Source: a virus. Taken from it: a stretch of DNA of 46,107 nt. A program made the translations under genes and the position numbers. The DNA is taken from positions 1-46,107 of IMG/VR virus record IMGVR_UViG_3300038436_000161. One strand, 5' to 3'. Positions 1 through 8,790 of this stretch are shown here, piece after piece; position 1 is the first letter of the stretch, and every line of letters begins with the position of its first letter. Below the pieces are notes generated by a model, which had not been told where the DNA came from, searched no databases, and was given only the letters and a program-made list of their open reading frames with translations.

Positions 1-615
1 ACAATGTGTTCCATCATTGGTGATACCAAATCCACCATTTTCTCCCGAAGCTAATGTAGCAGCACCTACACGTACCATGTCAGACATTCGTACTTTAACA
101 ACCCTAGCAGGAGAAGTCTCAGTTGAAACATAACAGTATGTGCCATCGTGGGTAATGGCACGTCCACGATCTTCTCCAGTAGCTATCGTAACTGCACCTA
201 CGCGTACCATGTCAGACATTCGTACTTTAACAACACGAGCTGGAGTAGTACCTATTGCAATATAACAGTGAGTGCCGTCATGGGTAATACTAAGCCCATA
301 CCATTCTCCCGAAGCTAATGTAACAGCACTTACACGTACCATATCAGACATGCGTATTTTAACAATTCGTGCTGGAACATTATCTGTCGAAACATAACAA
401 TGTGTTCCATCATTGGTGATACTATATCCATACTCTTCTCCTGAATCTAAGATAACAGCACCTACACGTACCATATCAGACATGCGTATTTTAACAATTC
501 GTGTGGGCCAAGTGTAAGTTGAAACATAACAATGCGTACCATCATTAGTGATACTATATCCACGATCTTCTCCTGAATCTAAGATAACCGCACTTACACG
601 TACCATGTCGGACAT
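1..615 (-). CDS. Tandem 44-residue repeat protein, probable beta-propeller tail fibre (partial)
   Basis: The frame is open from an ATG at 615 to the left edge, giving 205 codons without a stop, so the C-terminus lies outside the window. A strong GAGGTGGG site sits just upstream, inside the last codons of the preceding tail gene. The protein begins directly with a repeat, and about 4.6 copies of a 44-residue (132-bp) unit are visible. Conserved parts of the unit are SDMVRVGAV, LxSGE, ITNDGTHCYV and PARIVKIRM. The spacing and the NDGTHCYV strand resemble YVTN/WD-like propeller blades. Each full unit has one conserved Cys. By position at the end of the tail module it is probably a fibre or receptor-binding protein. 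The coding call is firm; the function is inferred. Confidence 0.8.
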   Translation of the reverse strand, partial: MSDMVRVSAVILDSGEDRGYSITNDGTHCYVSTYTWPTRIVKIRMSDMVRVGAVILDSGEEYGYSITNDGTHCYVSTDNVPARIVKIRMSDMVRVSAVTLASGEWYGLSITHDGTHCYIAIGTTPARVVKVRMSDMVRVGAVTIATGEDRGRAITHDGTYCYVSTETSPARVVKVRMSDMVRVGAATLASGENGGFGITNDGTHC

Positions 616-617
616 AT

Positions 618-3278
618 TTAACCCACCTCACAAACCACGGTAACGCTCAAGTTCCCACCAGCCACAGTACTGCCGATTTGGTCAATTTCAACAGTGATCT
701 TGTTGCCCTTGGCGACGGTAGCCACGTCAGGCCTTATCCCGCTCCCAGTTTTGCTCCCAGCTATAATTCTGGGACGATTTGCCTGCGTTGTGTACATAGT
801 TATATCATTTCTGTTCACATCGATTATCAGGTCTGCGTCAGTTGGCGCAGTATCAACTTCCAACAGGACTCCTTTGATCCTTAAAGCGACAGGAGCCTTT
901 AATGATGCTTTCAGCCCTAAAGCCAGCGTTCCATCAATGTAATATGCAAGCCCCCGGTCGGACTCTAAAAGGTCACCCATTGGGATACTACGCGGTCCGG
1001 GAGTATAGAACGATGGCCATTTCCCGGTAAAGTCCGGTTCTATTTGTACAGCATCAAGGTATACGCTGCCGGAAATGTCTATGTTCTGGAAGCCTACCTT
1101 GACTCTGCCCGCTCCCGGAACCGGGAGGAAATAAAACGTCCTGTGTCCATCCGGCCAGGTTGCACTTGCGCCATAATCTAAATAGCTTCCGGAGACAGGG
1201 ACCTCGCCACTATTGTCTGTTAACTCATAGGGAGTACCATCACTAACCCTCTTTACCCAAACACGTACCGCGCTACCCTTTTGTTTAAAGCTTACTCGTG
1301 TCTGGATATCCTCCCACCATGCCGGGTCTGCGCCTGCGTGTGTGGTATCGGTCAACACACCCTGCTCCATGTATTCATCTGGTTTGAGCTCCAGGGCATA
1401 CGACCCCTCCCAGTTGGCCCAATCAGTGACCTTCCCATCACCTTCCCAACATACGGGTTTTTGTGTAGTTTCATCTACCCATTCGAAGCCGCTGTTGATG
1501 ATCTTATTGGGGAATCGCTTGATAAAATCAGGATTCAGGCCATGCTCATCGAAGAAAAGGTTTTCATTATCAGCGATGATATTCAGTCCGTAATTATCTA
1601 TCACCGCACCACCGTGCTGCCGCCGCAGCTCCACATAGTCACGCAGCCTGTTTGCAAGTTCTGCCATGTCCAGCGATGTTGTTGACAACTCTATCCCCGT
1701 ATCCTCCGGCTGGTCAGTTTTCCAGACTAAACCAACAACACGGGTCCTGACCTGTATATCGGTAGTCTCGTCATAAACAGTAACGATATCGCCAACTTTG
1801 GGGCGTTGTACAGTCGGGTCTATGCCAGACAGGTCAGCTACTTTGCAGCGGTAATTTTTCCTCGGCGTATTCATGGTGGCAAAAACAACTTCGGCGTACT
1901 CTTTTAGCTGCTGCGGATCGGTGAACTCCTCCGCCACTAACACGGCAGACGGCGGCGGATCAAACGGGCTTGGCACCTCCAGGTACTGGATGCCGTTGTT
2001 GACTGTGGAAATAGTCAGCCCCTTGCGGCCACGCGGGTATAAGCGATAAGCAGTGTCCCGAATGTCCGTCTCCACCTCAAATTTACGCAGGTTTCTGCCG
2101 CGCAGGAAGAATTCCCCAGTATCTTCTCCACCACCCATCACAACAGAAACCGTGCGGGACGCAGTATCCCAGACAATCTCCGCGTTAAACACCCGCTCCA
2201 TTTCCCGCAGGCACTCCAGTCGATTTACGCCGCCGCTCCAGCGCAGGTTGCGCCTGGCCGTGACTGTCACCGTCCCTGCAGTCCAGCCCGAACCCGGCAG
2301 GAGCCAGGCCAGAATCTCCAGAACCGTCGCCCCGATCCATTCGTGTGCCGGCAGCTCCGGCATCTTTGCCAGGTCATACCACAGCGCCCAGGCTTCGACA
2401 TCGATAATTCGTGTCCCCTGATCATCCTTGTTTCCCAGAATCATGGTCCGGTAAATCTTCCCTGCCAGGTCAAGAAGCGCGCCGGCTGTAAGCTCCGCCG
2501 GTGCAGAGTGGGGTAAGTTAAATGTCAGCTTATCCTCTCCCGCCAGCGTCTCGTGAACAGATATTTCATGCGCCTGATGCAACAAAGCTACTGGCCGCAG
2601 GTGGGAGTCCACAAGTATAGGAGGCACGTATCCCAGGAGTGTATACCACGCTGGGGGCTGAGCAATTTTTATACCCGTGCCTTCACACGTAATAATAATG
2701 GTAGCCTCTGAACTGCCCTCAGTAAAGGGGATTACTCTTACACCATTGCCTTCCGCAATAATAATAACAGTGGATTCACCATCACTTGAAGCAAGTTTCA
2801 CTCCTGTACCATCCGGGGATATCTTAGTGATAGCCTCTGAACCACTCGCAGCCAGTTTCTGTCCGGCAGATTCGACAGTAATAACAACACCTGCCTCACT
2901 GCTGCCTTCTTTTACTTCGACAATCCTCTGCCCTGATCCCTCTGCACCAATAAGTACATCTGCTTCAACATCAGGCAGTGCCCGTGCCAGCTTCATCCCT
3001 GCGGCTTCAACTAAAATTATTATTTGTGCTTCAGAACCGCCTACAACTTCATCAACAACAACTTGTCCTGCACCGTCTACCATAATATTGATAGCTGCGT
3101 CTGCCCCGCCCTGGACAATCTTTATTCCTATACCTTCTACAATAACATTAACAGATGCTTCAGAACTACCGGAAGCAGTTTTTACAGCAACTTCAACAGG
3201 AATAAACCCTAATTCCTGTGCTGCGCCGTCAAACAAGAATTTGTTGCCGAATATCCTGCTCGGGAGCACGGTGTTCAT
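618..3278 (-). CDS. Phage tail-tip / minor structural protein with N-terminal repeat stalk
   Basis: An 886-residue protein with a GGAGTG ribosome binding site before its ATG. Residues about 33-206 are eight degenerate repeats of 20-24 residues with the pattern GSSEA-x-hydrophobic-EGxGxK. Residues about 210-560 resemble the N-terminal region of siphophage minor structural proteins (Tal or tail-endopeptidase class): they contain HEISVHETLAGEDKLTFNLP and an RDTAYRLYPRG segment. The C-terminal third, with YALELKPDEYMEQGVL and VYLDAVQIEPDFTGKWPSFY, looks like a carbohydrate-binding jelly-roll module. It follows Dit and two structural paralogues in the tail operon. The repeat stalk is unusual, because in this class the hub domain normally starts near residue 1. 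The role as tail tip is inferred from domain likeness and position. Confidence 0.8.
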   Translation of the reverse strand: MNTVLPSRIFGNKFLFDGAAQELGFIPVEVAVKTASGSSEASVNVIVEGIGIKIVQGGADAAINIMVDGAGQVVVDEVVGGSEAQIIILVEAAGMKLARALPDVEADVLIGAEGSGQRIVEVKEGSSEAGVVITVESAGQKLAASGSEAITKISPDGTGVKLASSDGESTVIIIAEGNGVRVIPFTEGSSEATIIITCEGTGIKIAQPPAWYTLLGYVPPILVDSHLRPVALLHQAHEISVHETLAGEDKLTFNLPHSAPAELTAGALLDLAGKIYRTMILGNKDDQGTRIIDVEAWALWYDLAKMPELPAHEWIGATVLEILAWLLPGSGWTAGTVTVTARRNLRWSGGVNRLECLREMERVFNAEIVWDTASRTVSVVMGGGEDTGEFFLRGRNLRKFEVETDIRDTAYRLYPRGRKGLTISTVNNGIQYLEVPSPFDPPPSAVLVAEEFTDPQQLKEYAEVVFATMNTPRKNYRCKVADLSGIDPTVQRPKVGDIVTVYDETTDIQVRTRVVGLVWKTDQPEDTGIELSTTSLDMAELANRLRDYVELRRQHGGAVIDNYGLNIIADNENLFFDEHGLNPDFIKRFPNKIINSGFEWVDETTQKPVCWEGDGKVTDWANWEGSYALELKPDEYMEQGVLTDTTHAGADPAWWEDIQTRVSFKQKGSAVRVWVKRVSDGTPYELTDNSGEVPVSGSYLDYGASATWPDGHRTFYFLPVPGAGRVKVGFQNIDISGSVYLDAVQIEPDFTGKWPSFYTPGPRSIPMGDLLESDRGLAYYIDGTLALGLKASLKAPVALRIKGVLLEVDTAPTDADLIIDVNRNDITMYTTQANRPRIIAGSKTGSGIRPDVATVAKGNKITVEIDQIGSTVAGGNLSVTVVCEVG

Positions 3279-3285
3279 AACACCA

Positions 3286-4086
3286 TCACTCCTTTACGAT
3301 GTTGACGTTAGCCAGGTGTTCGCCTGTTGACGTAATTTGAGGTACGATTAAAACAAACAAACAGGCATTGTTTAAAACCCGTGGCATATTCCCGCACATG
3401 CCCAGTATGCTATCAAACAACATTTGTTGACCTGGCATCAGGATTGGAAAGGCAAACAACGGCTTGAACAGCGTAACGCCGAAATTACCCGCTGTGCCGG
3501 TCGAAGCTGTTAAAGTTACACTTGCTATCGACTGTACCCCTAGGTCACCGTCAGCCAGAGGCAGAATTATAAACCTTTGAACTTCTCGGAATGCGGTACC
3601 GCCGAAGACAGTAAGCGGGGTGATTTGCCCTGATATCCCTAGGTGGTTGGTATAATTAGCAGAAACCGTCGTTACTGTTGTCCCTACTGCTGTATAAATT
3701 TCCAATGCTGCCATTACGCCAACACCATCAGTATATCTAGTCAGCGCCGCCGTGGGCAGGTTAGTAGTTTGTTCCGTTATGACCGTGCCACTTAATCCAC
3801 CCTGGTGCGAGAGCCTGTCACAAATGATTATCATACCGGGGTTGCCAAGAGTAGCCTCTACTTGAGCTATCCTCTGCACATCAGCAGAGTTTACAAAAGG
3901 CAATGCACCAATAGTTGCGTCAGTCGGTGCTCCCGGAGCAGAGGGAAAAGCACCAGCCAAGTTACCCCAAGCCCACAGCGAATATATCCGTCCTGCGGCA
4001 GCAACCATGCTTCCCTTAGCTATCTGCGTTTTGTAGCAAGGGTTATTAACCGCCTTCAGATAGTCCGTATAATTGGCAATTGGCAT
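3286..4086 (-). CDS. Putative virion structural protein, paralogue A
   Basis: A 266-residue protein that is clearly paralogous to the adjacent upstream gene at 4095-4937. Shared segments include ICDRLSHQGGLSGTV versus LYDRLLHHGGLDGTV, LEIYTAVGTT, YTNHLGISGQ, FREVQRFIILPLADGD and GTAGNFGVTLFKPL. No catalytic motif or signal peptide is visible. The sequence is rich in Gly, Ala, Thr and Val, as in beta-rich virion proteins. It lies between the tail-tip protein and the tail-fibre-like genes, so a minor tail or decoration role is likely. I do not recognise a named family. Confidence 0.7.
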   Translation of the reverse strand: MPIANYTDYLKAVNNPCYKTQIAKGSMVAAAGRIYSLWAWGNLAGAFPSAPGAPTDATIGALPFVNSADVQRIAQVEATLGNPGMIIICDRLSHQGGLSGTVITEQTTNLPTAALTRYTDGVGVMAALEIYTAVGTTVTTVSANYTNHLGISGQITPLTVFGGTAFREVQRFIILPLADGDLGVQSIASVTLTASTGTAGNFGVTLFKPLFAFPILMPGQQMLFDSILGMCGNMPRVLNNACLFVLIVPQITSTGEHLANVNIVKE

Positions 4087-4094
4087 GACGTCAC

Positions 4095-4937
4095 CTACTT
4101 TTCGACAAAATGCAAAGAACCAAATATCTGTGGAACCACCGTTGTATTAGGCAGCCAGGCAAAGGCAAGACAGGCATCAGTGTCTATTTTGATAACCGAC
4201 GGCAAACCAGAAATAAAGTCCCTAACGCTCCCCGCGCCAACAAGGCTTATTGGCATAAAAGCCAATGGACGCGCAATAGTCACCCCAAAGTTACCTGCTG
4301 CGCCGGTTGTACCCGCTAATCTTACGCGCCATACTCCTCGTACACCTCTGTCGCCATCAGCAAGCGGGAGAGGAATAATCCTTGTAGCCTCCCGGAAATT
4401 TGTGCCGCCGATAACAGTTGCAATAGATGTCTGTCCGGCTACGCCCAACTCATTTGTGTAGCGGGCAGTTATCGTTGTCGGTGTAGTCCCAATCGCTGTA
4501 TAAATTTCTAACCAGATCTGGTTGCCAAAGCCGCCTGCATTACGAGTAAGCATCCCCTCTGCCCCTACCGTTTGGTCAGCTGTAACAGTACCATCTAAAC
4601 CGCCATGATGCAGGAGGCGGTCATATAAAATTAACGTGCCAACATTAAGTGATGATGCTACCATCCCAAGTAGCCATTTCTCCCTTGCGCCACCAGGGTT
4701 GGCCTGCATGAGCGCTCCTACTGTGGCGTTTGTCGGCACACTAGCAGCACCTGGTACAGCACCACCGGCAGGAACACCATTGTACTGCCAAAGGCTGGCC
4801 ATTCTGCCCGCGACTATTGCTGGCGCAGCAGCGGCACCTACTCTGGCATCTTTCCAAAAAAACAGGTGTTCCGGCGTACCGTCATTGCCGCTGGTTATGC
4901 GGTTAATGATGTCGCTTAAATCAGTTAATGCTGGCAT
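4095..4937 (-). CDS. Putative virion structural protein, paralogue B
   Basis: A 280-residue paralogue of the 3286-4086 product, separated from it by 8 bases. It differs mainly in the first 60 residues, where B carries an extra stretch including EHLFFWKDARVGAAAA. The two proteins align almost end to end from the SLWQYNG/SLWAWGN region onward. No enzyme motif is visible. The pair looks like a tandem duplication inside the tail operon, and the products may form a hetero-oligomeric part of the tail tip. This is inference from position and paralogy. Confidence 0.7.
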   Translation of the reverse strand: MPALTDLSDIINRITSGNDGTPEHLFFWKDARVGAAAAPAIVAGRMASLWQYNGVPAGGAVPGAASVPTNATVGALMQANPGGAREKWLLGMVASSLNVGTLILYDRLLHHGGLDGTVTADQTVGAEGMLTRNAGGFGNQIWLEIYTAIGTTPTTITARYTNELGVAGQTSIATVIGGTNFREATRIIPLPLADGDRGVRGVWRVRLAGTTGAAGNFGVTIARPLAFMPISLVGAGSVRDFISGLPSVIKIDTDACLAFAWLPNTTVVPQIFGSLHFVEK

Positions 4938-5010
4938 CTATATCACTCCCTAAACGATTTCCCAGGAGCACTTCAATAACACAATTTATCGTTATATGGT
5001 CAATTTCCAT
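4921..5010 (-). CDS. Possible 29-codon small ORF
   Basis: An ATG at 5010 opens a 29-codon frame that reads through the 91-base gap after the 5029-5382 gene and stops just inside paralogue B, overlapping its start in another frame. A GGAG lies about 10 bases upstream. It may be a translational-coupling leader or a chance ORF. No family is recognised. Confidence 0.2.
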   Translation of the reverse strand: MEIDHITINCVIEVLLGNRLGSDIDASIN

Positions 5011-5028
5011 CCAAACATCATCTCCATT

Positions 5029-5382
5029 TTATATAGGGTTACTGTGCAAAATCCCGGTGCCTGCCGCTAACAGCCTATACTGCCCCTGCGCCGCAAAATC
5101 CTCACGAGTCAGAGCTTTGCCGCCGTAGTTTATACCGGCAGTTAGTGCCGAGAAGCCGCGCCAGCCTGATACATTCGCGCCTGCGGGGACGTTGAACGTC
5201 AGGTCAGCAGTAGGTCTAATCGTGCCGCCTGAAGCGGCCGTCCATGTTACGGCTTGTCGTGCGTAGGCGGGGTTGCCGCCAGTTAATTCCGTGCCGGTGT
5301 TGTCTACCAAACCGATATGCGTAATAAGACTCCCGCCGTGGTTTGCTATCGCATTCCGATAGTCCTCTGTCATGTTTGGCAT
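5029..5382 (-). CDS. Phage tail fibre-like minor structural protein
   Basis: A 117-residue protein resembling small phage tail-fibre proteins that begin with a short helix and then read LITHIGLVDNTGTELTGG and PAYARQAVTW. The segment LTFNVPAGANVSGWRGFSA continues a beta-rich fold seen in siphophage and actinophage minor tail proteins. It follows Dit in the operon. The exact function is unknown; an adsorption-apparatus role is inferred. Confidence 0.7.
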   Translation of the reverse strand: MPNMTEDYRNAIANHGGSLITHIGLVDNTGTELTGGNPAYARQAVTWTAASGGTIRPTADLTFNVPAGANVSGWRGFSALTAGINYGGKALTREDFAAQGQYRLLAAGTGILHSNPI

Positions 5383-5415
5383 TGTGCATCACCTCCACTC
5401 TTCTTAATATTTTCC

Positions 5416-6177
5416 TTATAACCATCTGTTCCTGGCGTGCACTTCCAACCACGACCAGGTCGCTCCGCCAGCCGCAGTCACCATGATCGTGTTCGCTCCC
5501 GGCGCAAGCTGCGGAAAGACCGGCTTTTCCAGCAGGTGCAGGACACGGGTTCGCGTTTGGCCCACTACCCGTACAGCAGTCTTGGCCGCGCAGTCTATCT
5601 CCAGCCAATCGCCTGAGGCTAGAGCGCCGCGATATGTTACTGTCTGCGCGCCAATCTGAATAGTCAGGCTCTGCGTACCGCCAAGCGACACTCCCTGCAG
5701 CCTAAGGAGCGGGTCTGCCGGGGCGGTGCCGCGCTGGTTATGCTGATAAGGTGAGCTGGTTATGATCACCACGTCCGGGCCGACGGCATAGGCGAACGGG
5801 TCAGCGCACACAAAACTAACGGCAAACCTGCCCTGCCTGGCGGTTATTTCGGCGTCCAACCCCCCGCCGGCATAAGCAGCCAGATAATACCTGTCTGGCG
5901 TGTCATCAAAGATAAGCTGCTGCGCCCCCCGCAACGGGTTCAGCCAGGCGCGCACACGTTCCAGCCGCTCGTGCAGCTGCGCCATGCCCACAGCTTCGAG
6001 CCAGCACTCCAACTGCAGAGTACGCTCTCCCAGGTCCGGCAGCATCCTGAGCGCTCCGTGGCGGCCGGGCATGGTAATTACCTTGTCGCGGGTCCCGGGT
6101 AAAACAGAAACAGGTGACTTAAGCAGTTTGACATGGTAGATAGTAGAATGTTCCCCGGCAAAAGAAAAGTCGCCCAT
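5416..6177 (-). CDS. Distal tail protein (Dit, siphovirus tail component)
   Basis: A 253-residue protein of the Sipho_tail/Dit type. Family features include the N-terminal beta-rich segment, the ERTLQLECWLE strand and the RAWLNPLRGAQQLIFDD region followed by DRYYLAAY. FAVSFVCADPFAYA matches the FxxxDPF region at the end of the Dit belt domain. The C-terminal galectin-like part carries LRLQGVSLGGTQSLTI. Dit forms the hexameric ring that joins the tail tube to the tip. Its place directly after the tape measure gene is the canonical order in Gram-positive siphophages. Confidence 0.88.
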   Translation of the reverse strand: MGDFSFAGEHSTIYHVKLLKSPVSVLPGTRDKVITMPGRHGALRMLPDLGERTLQLECWLEAVGMAQLHERLERVRAWLNPLRGAQQLIFDDTPDRYYLAAYAGGGLDAEITARQGRFAVSFVCADPFAYAVGPDVVIITSSPYQHNQRGTAPADPLLRLQGVSLGGTQSLTIQIGAQTVTYRGALASGDWLEIDCAAKTAVRVVGQTRTRVLHLLEKPVFPQLAPGANTIMVTAAGGATWSWLEVHARNRWL

Positions 6178-6179
6178 AG

Positions 6180-8174
6180 TTACCTGCCTCCCCGCGCCCT
6201 GGTGCTGGCCTGGATGTGGCGGTGTAGCTGACGGCTGATAGCTTCTATATCTGCATCCGACCGCACGGCCATATTCTGGATCACCACCAGCGGGCCATTG
6301 TAGATCGTCGGTCCGGCACCTGCTGCAACTCCGATCGGCGCTCCTGCGCCGGCCAAAGCCGCCGGTTGTGGAATTAGCCCAGCACCAACCACCGGCATAC
6401 GTATCTGCAAATCTTCTAGCTTGCTGTATTCCTGCTGGATGGCCCGCACACCGGCCCGGATCTGTTCCACCAGCGAAGGGCTGAACCGGGCGAAGGGGTT
6501 CAATCGGTTGAGTCGGTCACGGATACCGTCCACTATACCACTGACAGTCTCACGGGCACGCCGAATCGGGCCTGCTATGGCCTCTACAATACCGTCCAGC
6601 ACTTCCCGTGCACGGGTCACCATGTTTTCAAACCGGCCTATGGTGTTGTCTCGTATCGCTTGAATAATTTCGGCTGCCCGGTCTCTGGCCCAGGCAAGGC
6701 GTTCCCTGATTCCCTCGGCGATGCCGGTAAATATCGCTCTGACGCTTTGTCCAAACGCCGCAAACCGTGCCCCCGCGTCAGCGACGAACCCCGCGACAGC
6801 CGCCTTTATGTCGTCAAAGTTACGGATCAGCCACACAATGCCCGCTACCAACACCGCGATGATGGCTATGATTACTATGACCTTTGCTAAAAGAAGGACC
6901 TTTATGGCGATGAATGCACCGACAGACACTTTCGCAAGGGCCGCCGCCGTTGTCAGGGCCCCGATTGCGGTGGTTATGGCGCCGATTGCGCCGATCACCT
7001 TGCCTATGATAATTAAAAGCGGTGCAAGGGCCGCTACCACTGCCAGGACCGTTATAATTATCCTGGCGGTATCCTCGTCTAACCCGCGAAACCAAGCAGA
7101 AAGGTTTTGCACGCTTTTGGCCAGGTCTTGGATGATGGGCAATAACACCTTGCCGAACTCCGCTCCGATTAACGCCCCGGTCATGGACACCTGCGCCTTG
7201 GTTGTGTCTAACACGTCGTTAAATTCGTTTAAACCGTCCAGCGTCTCTTGGCTGAGAATTAACCCCGCTGCAGCCGCCTCGTCACCAAGCTTTTTAAGCG
7301 CATCAGCACCGCCGAGGATCAGCGGGTTGAGGTCTTGGGCGGATTTGCCCATCAGGGCCATGGCCATGATGTTTCGTTCTGTTTCGTTCTCCATGCCTCC
7401 GAGAGCGGCAATCACGTCCTGGAATACCGCTTCGTTGTCGCGCAGCTTGCCCGTCTCATCTGTGATAGCCACGCCCAACTGCTCGAACGTGGCTACAGCT
7501 TGCTTGTTCCCATCTTGTGCTGCGCCCATGGTGCGCGTTAATTTAGTCAAGCTGCCTGTGAGTGTTTCCAGCGGCACATCGATAAGATCAGTGGCGTATT
7601 GGAATTTTTGGAGGGTTTCCGTCGACAACCCCGTTTGTTTGGCCAGGGTGTTTAATTCATCCGCGGCCATCCCCGCTTTTACGGTTAACCCAACGATGCC
7701 CGTCAGGGCAGCAGCGGCGGCGGCGCTGACCGGTGCGAGTTTTTTGCCCAGGGCCTCCGTACCCGCCCCGAATTTACTGATGCCTTCTCCCGCTTGCTTA
7801 AAGCGGTTGTTAACCTCTATCAGCTGCCTCTCCAGCCCTTTGAGTTCGGCTTCTGCCGCTATGACTTCCCGTGTTATGGCCCTGTATTGGTCTTCGCCAA
7901 TCTTGCCTTCTTTAAAGGCCTGCTCGGCCTGCCGCTGCGCCTCCCGAAGGGTGTTCAAGCGTTCGGCAGAAGTTTTAACCGCATCGGCCAGCAGTTTCTT
8001 TCTTTGGGTCAAGAGTTCAATGTTGCGGGGGTCAAGTTTTAGGAGCCGTTCAACAGACTTTAATTCTGAAGCAATGTCCTTGGCCTCTTTCTCTACGCCG
8101 CGCAGGGCCTCGCCAAGCTTAGTCGTGTCCCCTCCGATTTCTATGGTAATTCCACGTATTCGCTTGCTTGCCAC
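6180..8174 (-). CDS. Tape measure protein
   Basis: A 664-residue protein read from a GTG at 8174 that follows a GGGAGGGGG site. Residues about 10-130 are a long coiled coil rich in Lys, Glu and Arg (for example ASELKSVERLLKLDPRN). Residues about 370-450 are strongly hydrophobic with several membrane-like helices, typical of tape measures that insert into the host membrane. The C-terminus is alpha-helical and ends in an Arg-rich tail. It lies between the frameshifted G/GT chaperone and Dit, as in nearly all siphophages. It sets tail length and plugs the tube. Its short length predicts a fairly short tail of roughly 100 nm, by the usual 1.5 Å per residue. Confidence 0.92.
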   Translation of the reverse strand: MASKRIRGITIEIGGDTTKLGEALRGVEKEAKDIASELKSVERLLKLDPRNIELLTQRKKLLADAVKTSAERLNTLREAQRQAEQAFKEGKIGEDQYRAITREVIAAEAELKGLERQLIEVNNRFKQAGEGISKFGAGTEALGKKLAPVSAAAAAALTGIVGLTVKAGMAADELNTLAKQTGLSTETLQKFQYATDLIDVPLETLTGSLTKLTRTMGAAQDGNKQAVATFEQLGVAITDETGKLRDNEAVFQDVIAALGGMENETERNIMAMALMGKSAQDLNPLILGGADALKKLGDEAAAAGLILSQETLDGLNEFNDVLDTTKAQVSMTGALIGAEFGKVLLPIIQDLAKSVQNLSAWFRGLDEDTARIIITVLAVVAALAPLLIIIGKVIGAIGAITTAIGALTTAAALAKVSVGAFIAIKVLLLAKVIVIIAIIAVLVAGIVWLIRNFDDIKAAVAGFVADAGARFAAFGQSVRAIFTGIAEGIRERLAWARDRAAEIIQAIRDNTIGRFENMVTRAREVLDGIVEAIAGPIRRARETVSGIVDGIRDRLNRLNPFARFSPSLVEQIRAGVRAIQQEYSKLEDLQIRMPVVGAGLIPQPAALAGAGAPIGVAAGAGPTIYNGPLVVIQNMAVRSDADIEAISRQLHRHIQASTRARGGR

Positions 8175-8216
8175 AGATTCACCCCCTCCCTTGAAGCTCT
8201 TGTGTTTGCCGTGCTC

Positions 8217-8420
8217 CTAAAACCGATCATAGTCCTGCTGGCTTGCCGGCCGCGCCTTCACCGGCTCCGCTTGCCCGGAGTCCGGCATGTTCGCATCGTT
8301 ATAAGCGACAATGTAGTCAATAATCATCCCCACCGTGAGCATTTCAAAGTCCCGCAGGGTCAGCCCTCGCTCAAGCGACCTCAGCATGACGGTTTCAGTA
8401 GTCAGCGCAGGAGCGGCCAA
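8217..8420 (-). CDS. Tail assembly chaperone, GT extension (frameshift product)
   Basis: This 67-codon frame can be read from a TTG, but it is in the -1 frame relative to the end of the upstream 112-residue chaperone gene. It stays open from the A9 slippery run through VAAESGHSLAAPALTTETVM. The protein is probably made mainly as the C-terminal part of a G-GT fusion rather than from its own start, for which no good ribosome binding site is visible. The segment RGLTLRDFEMLTVGMIIDYI is typical of the T part of Gram-positive siphophage chaperones. It binds the tape measure during tail assembly. Confidence 0.75.
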   Translation of the reverse strand: MAAPALTTETVMLRSLERGLTLRDFEMLTVGMIIDYIVAYNDANMPDSGQAEPVKARPASQQDYDRF

Positions 8421-8453
8421 GGAGTGGCCGCTCTCTGCTGCTACTTTTTTTTT
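8407..8453 (-). promoter_or_regulatory. Programmed -1 frameshift site: A9 slippery run plus hairpin
   Basis: On the minus strand the 112-codon gene ends ACA AAA AAA AAG TAG, giving a run of nine A (8445-8453) that contains the A AAA AAA heptamer. Six bases downstream begins a strong hairpin: GCAG, a bulged A, GAGCGGCC, a 7-base loop, GGCCGCTC and CTGC (8407-8438). Slipping by -1 bypasses the TAG and joins the two frames. This matches the G/GT frameshift described for lambda and found in most siphophage tail chaperones. Confidence 0.85.
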
Positions 8454-8779
8454 GTGCCCATGAGACTGGCGGCGAGGAGGTCAACGGTCTCGCGCAGGAT
8501 GTCGTCAAGCGGAAACTCGCTAAACTGATCGAGCCAGGTTTCAGGCTCCGGGATGGATGGGTCCGCAGTTTTAGCCATCACCCAAACCAAGTTGTAGAAC
8601 AATTCGAGGTCTAGCACGTCGTAGTTTTCCAGCTCACCGGTGGTGGCATTGATCGCTTTCTCTAACTTGAGTAAATCTTTTAACGCATCGCGCTGGAACT
8701 GCGCCTTATAGCGCAGCAGAAACGCGGCGGTACTCTTGAAACGCACCGCGCGCCCGTCAATTATGATTGTTTTCTCCAT
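8441..8779 (-). CDS. Tail assembly chaperone G
   Basis: A 112-residue, mostly helical acidic protein that starts MEKTIIIDGRAVRFKSTAAF, the usual beginning of G-type chaperones in Gram-positive siphophages. It lies between the major tail protein and the tape measure. It ends in a Lys codon run followed immediately by TAG, which forms the frameshift site described separately. The zero-frame product is predicted to be the abundant form and the GT fusion the minor one. It coats the tape measure and helps recruit tail tube subunits. Confidence 0.85.
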   Translation of the reverse strand: MEKTIIIDGRAVRFKSTAAFLLRYKAQFQRDALKDLLKLEKAINATTGELENYDVLDLELFYNLVWVMAKTADPSIPEPETWLDQFSEFPLDDILRETVDLLAASLMGTKKK

Positions 8780-8790
8780 TCAGAACACTC

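Noticed and set aside
1-615. Regular repeats that at first sight resemble a CRISPR array or satellite
   Set aside because: The 132-bp unit is an exact multiple of three and the frame is open on the minus strand, so it is a coding repeat.
6721-8220. A 499-codon plus-strand open frame
   Set aside because: It is antisense to the tape measure gene, with a low-complexity Ala, Ser and Arg composition typical of a shadow frame in GC-rich coding DNA.
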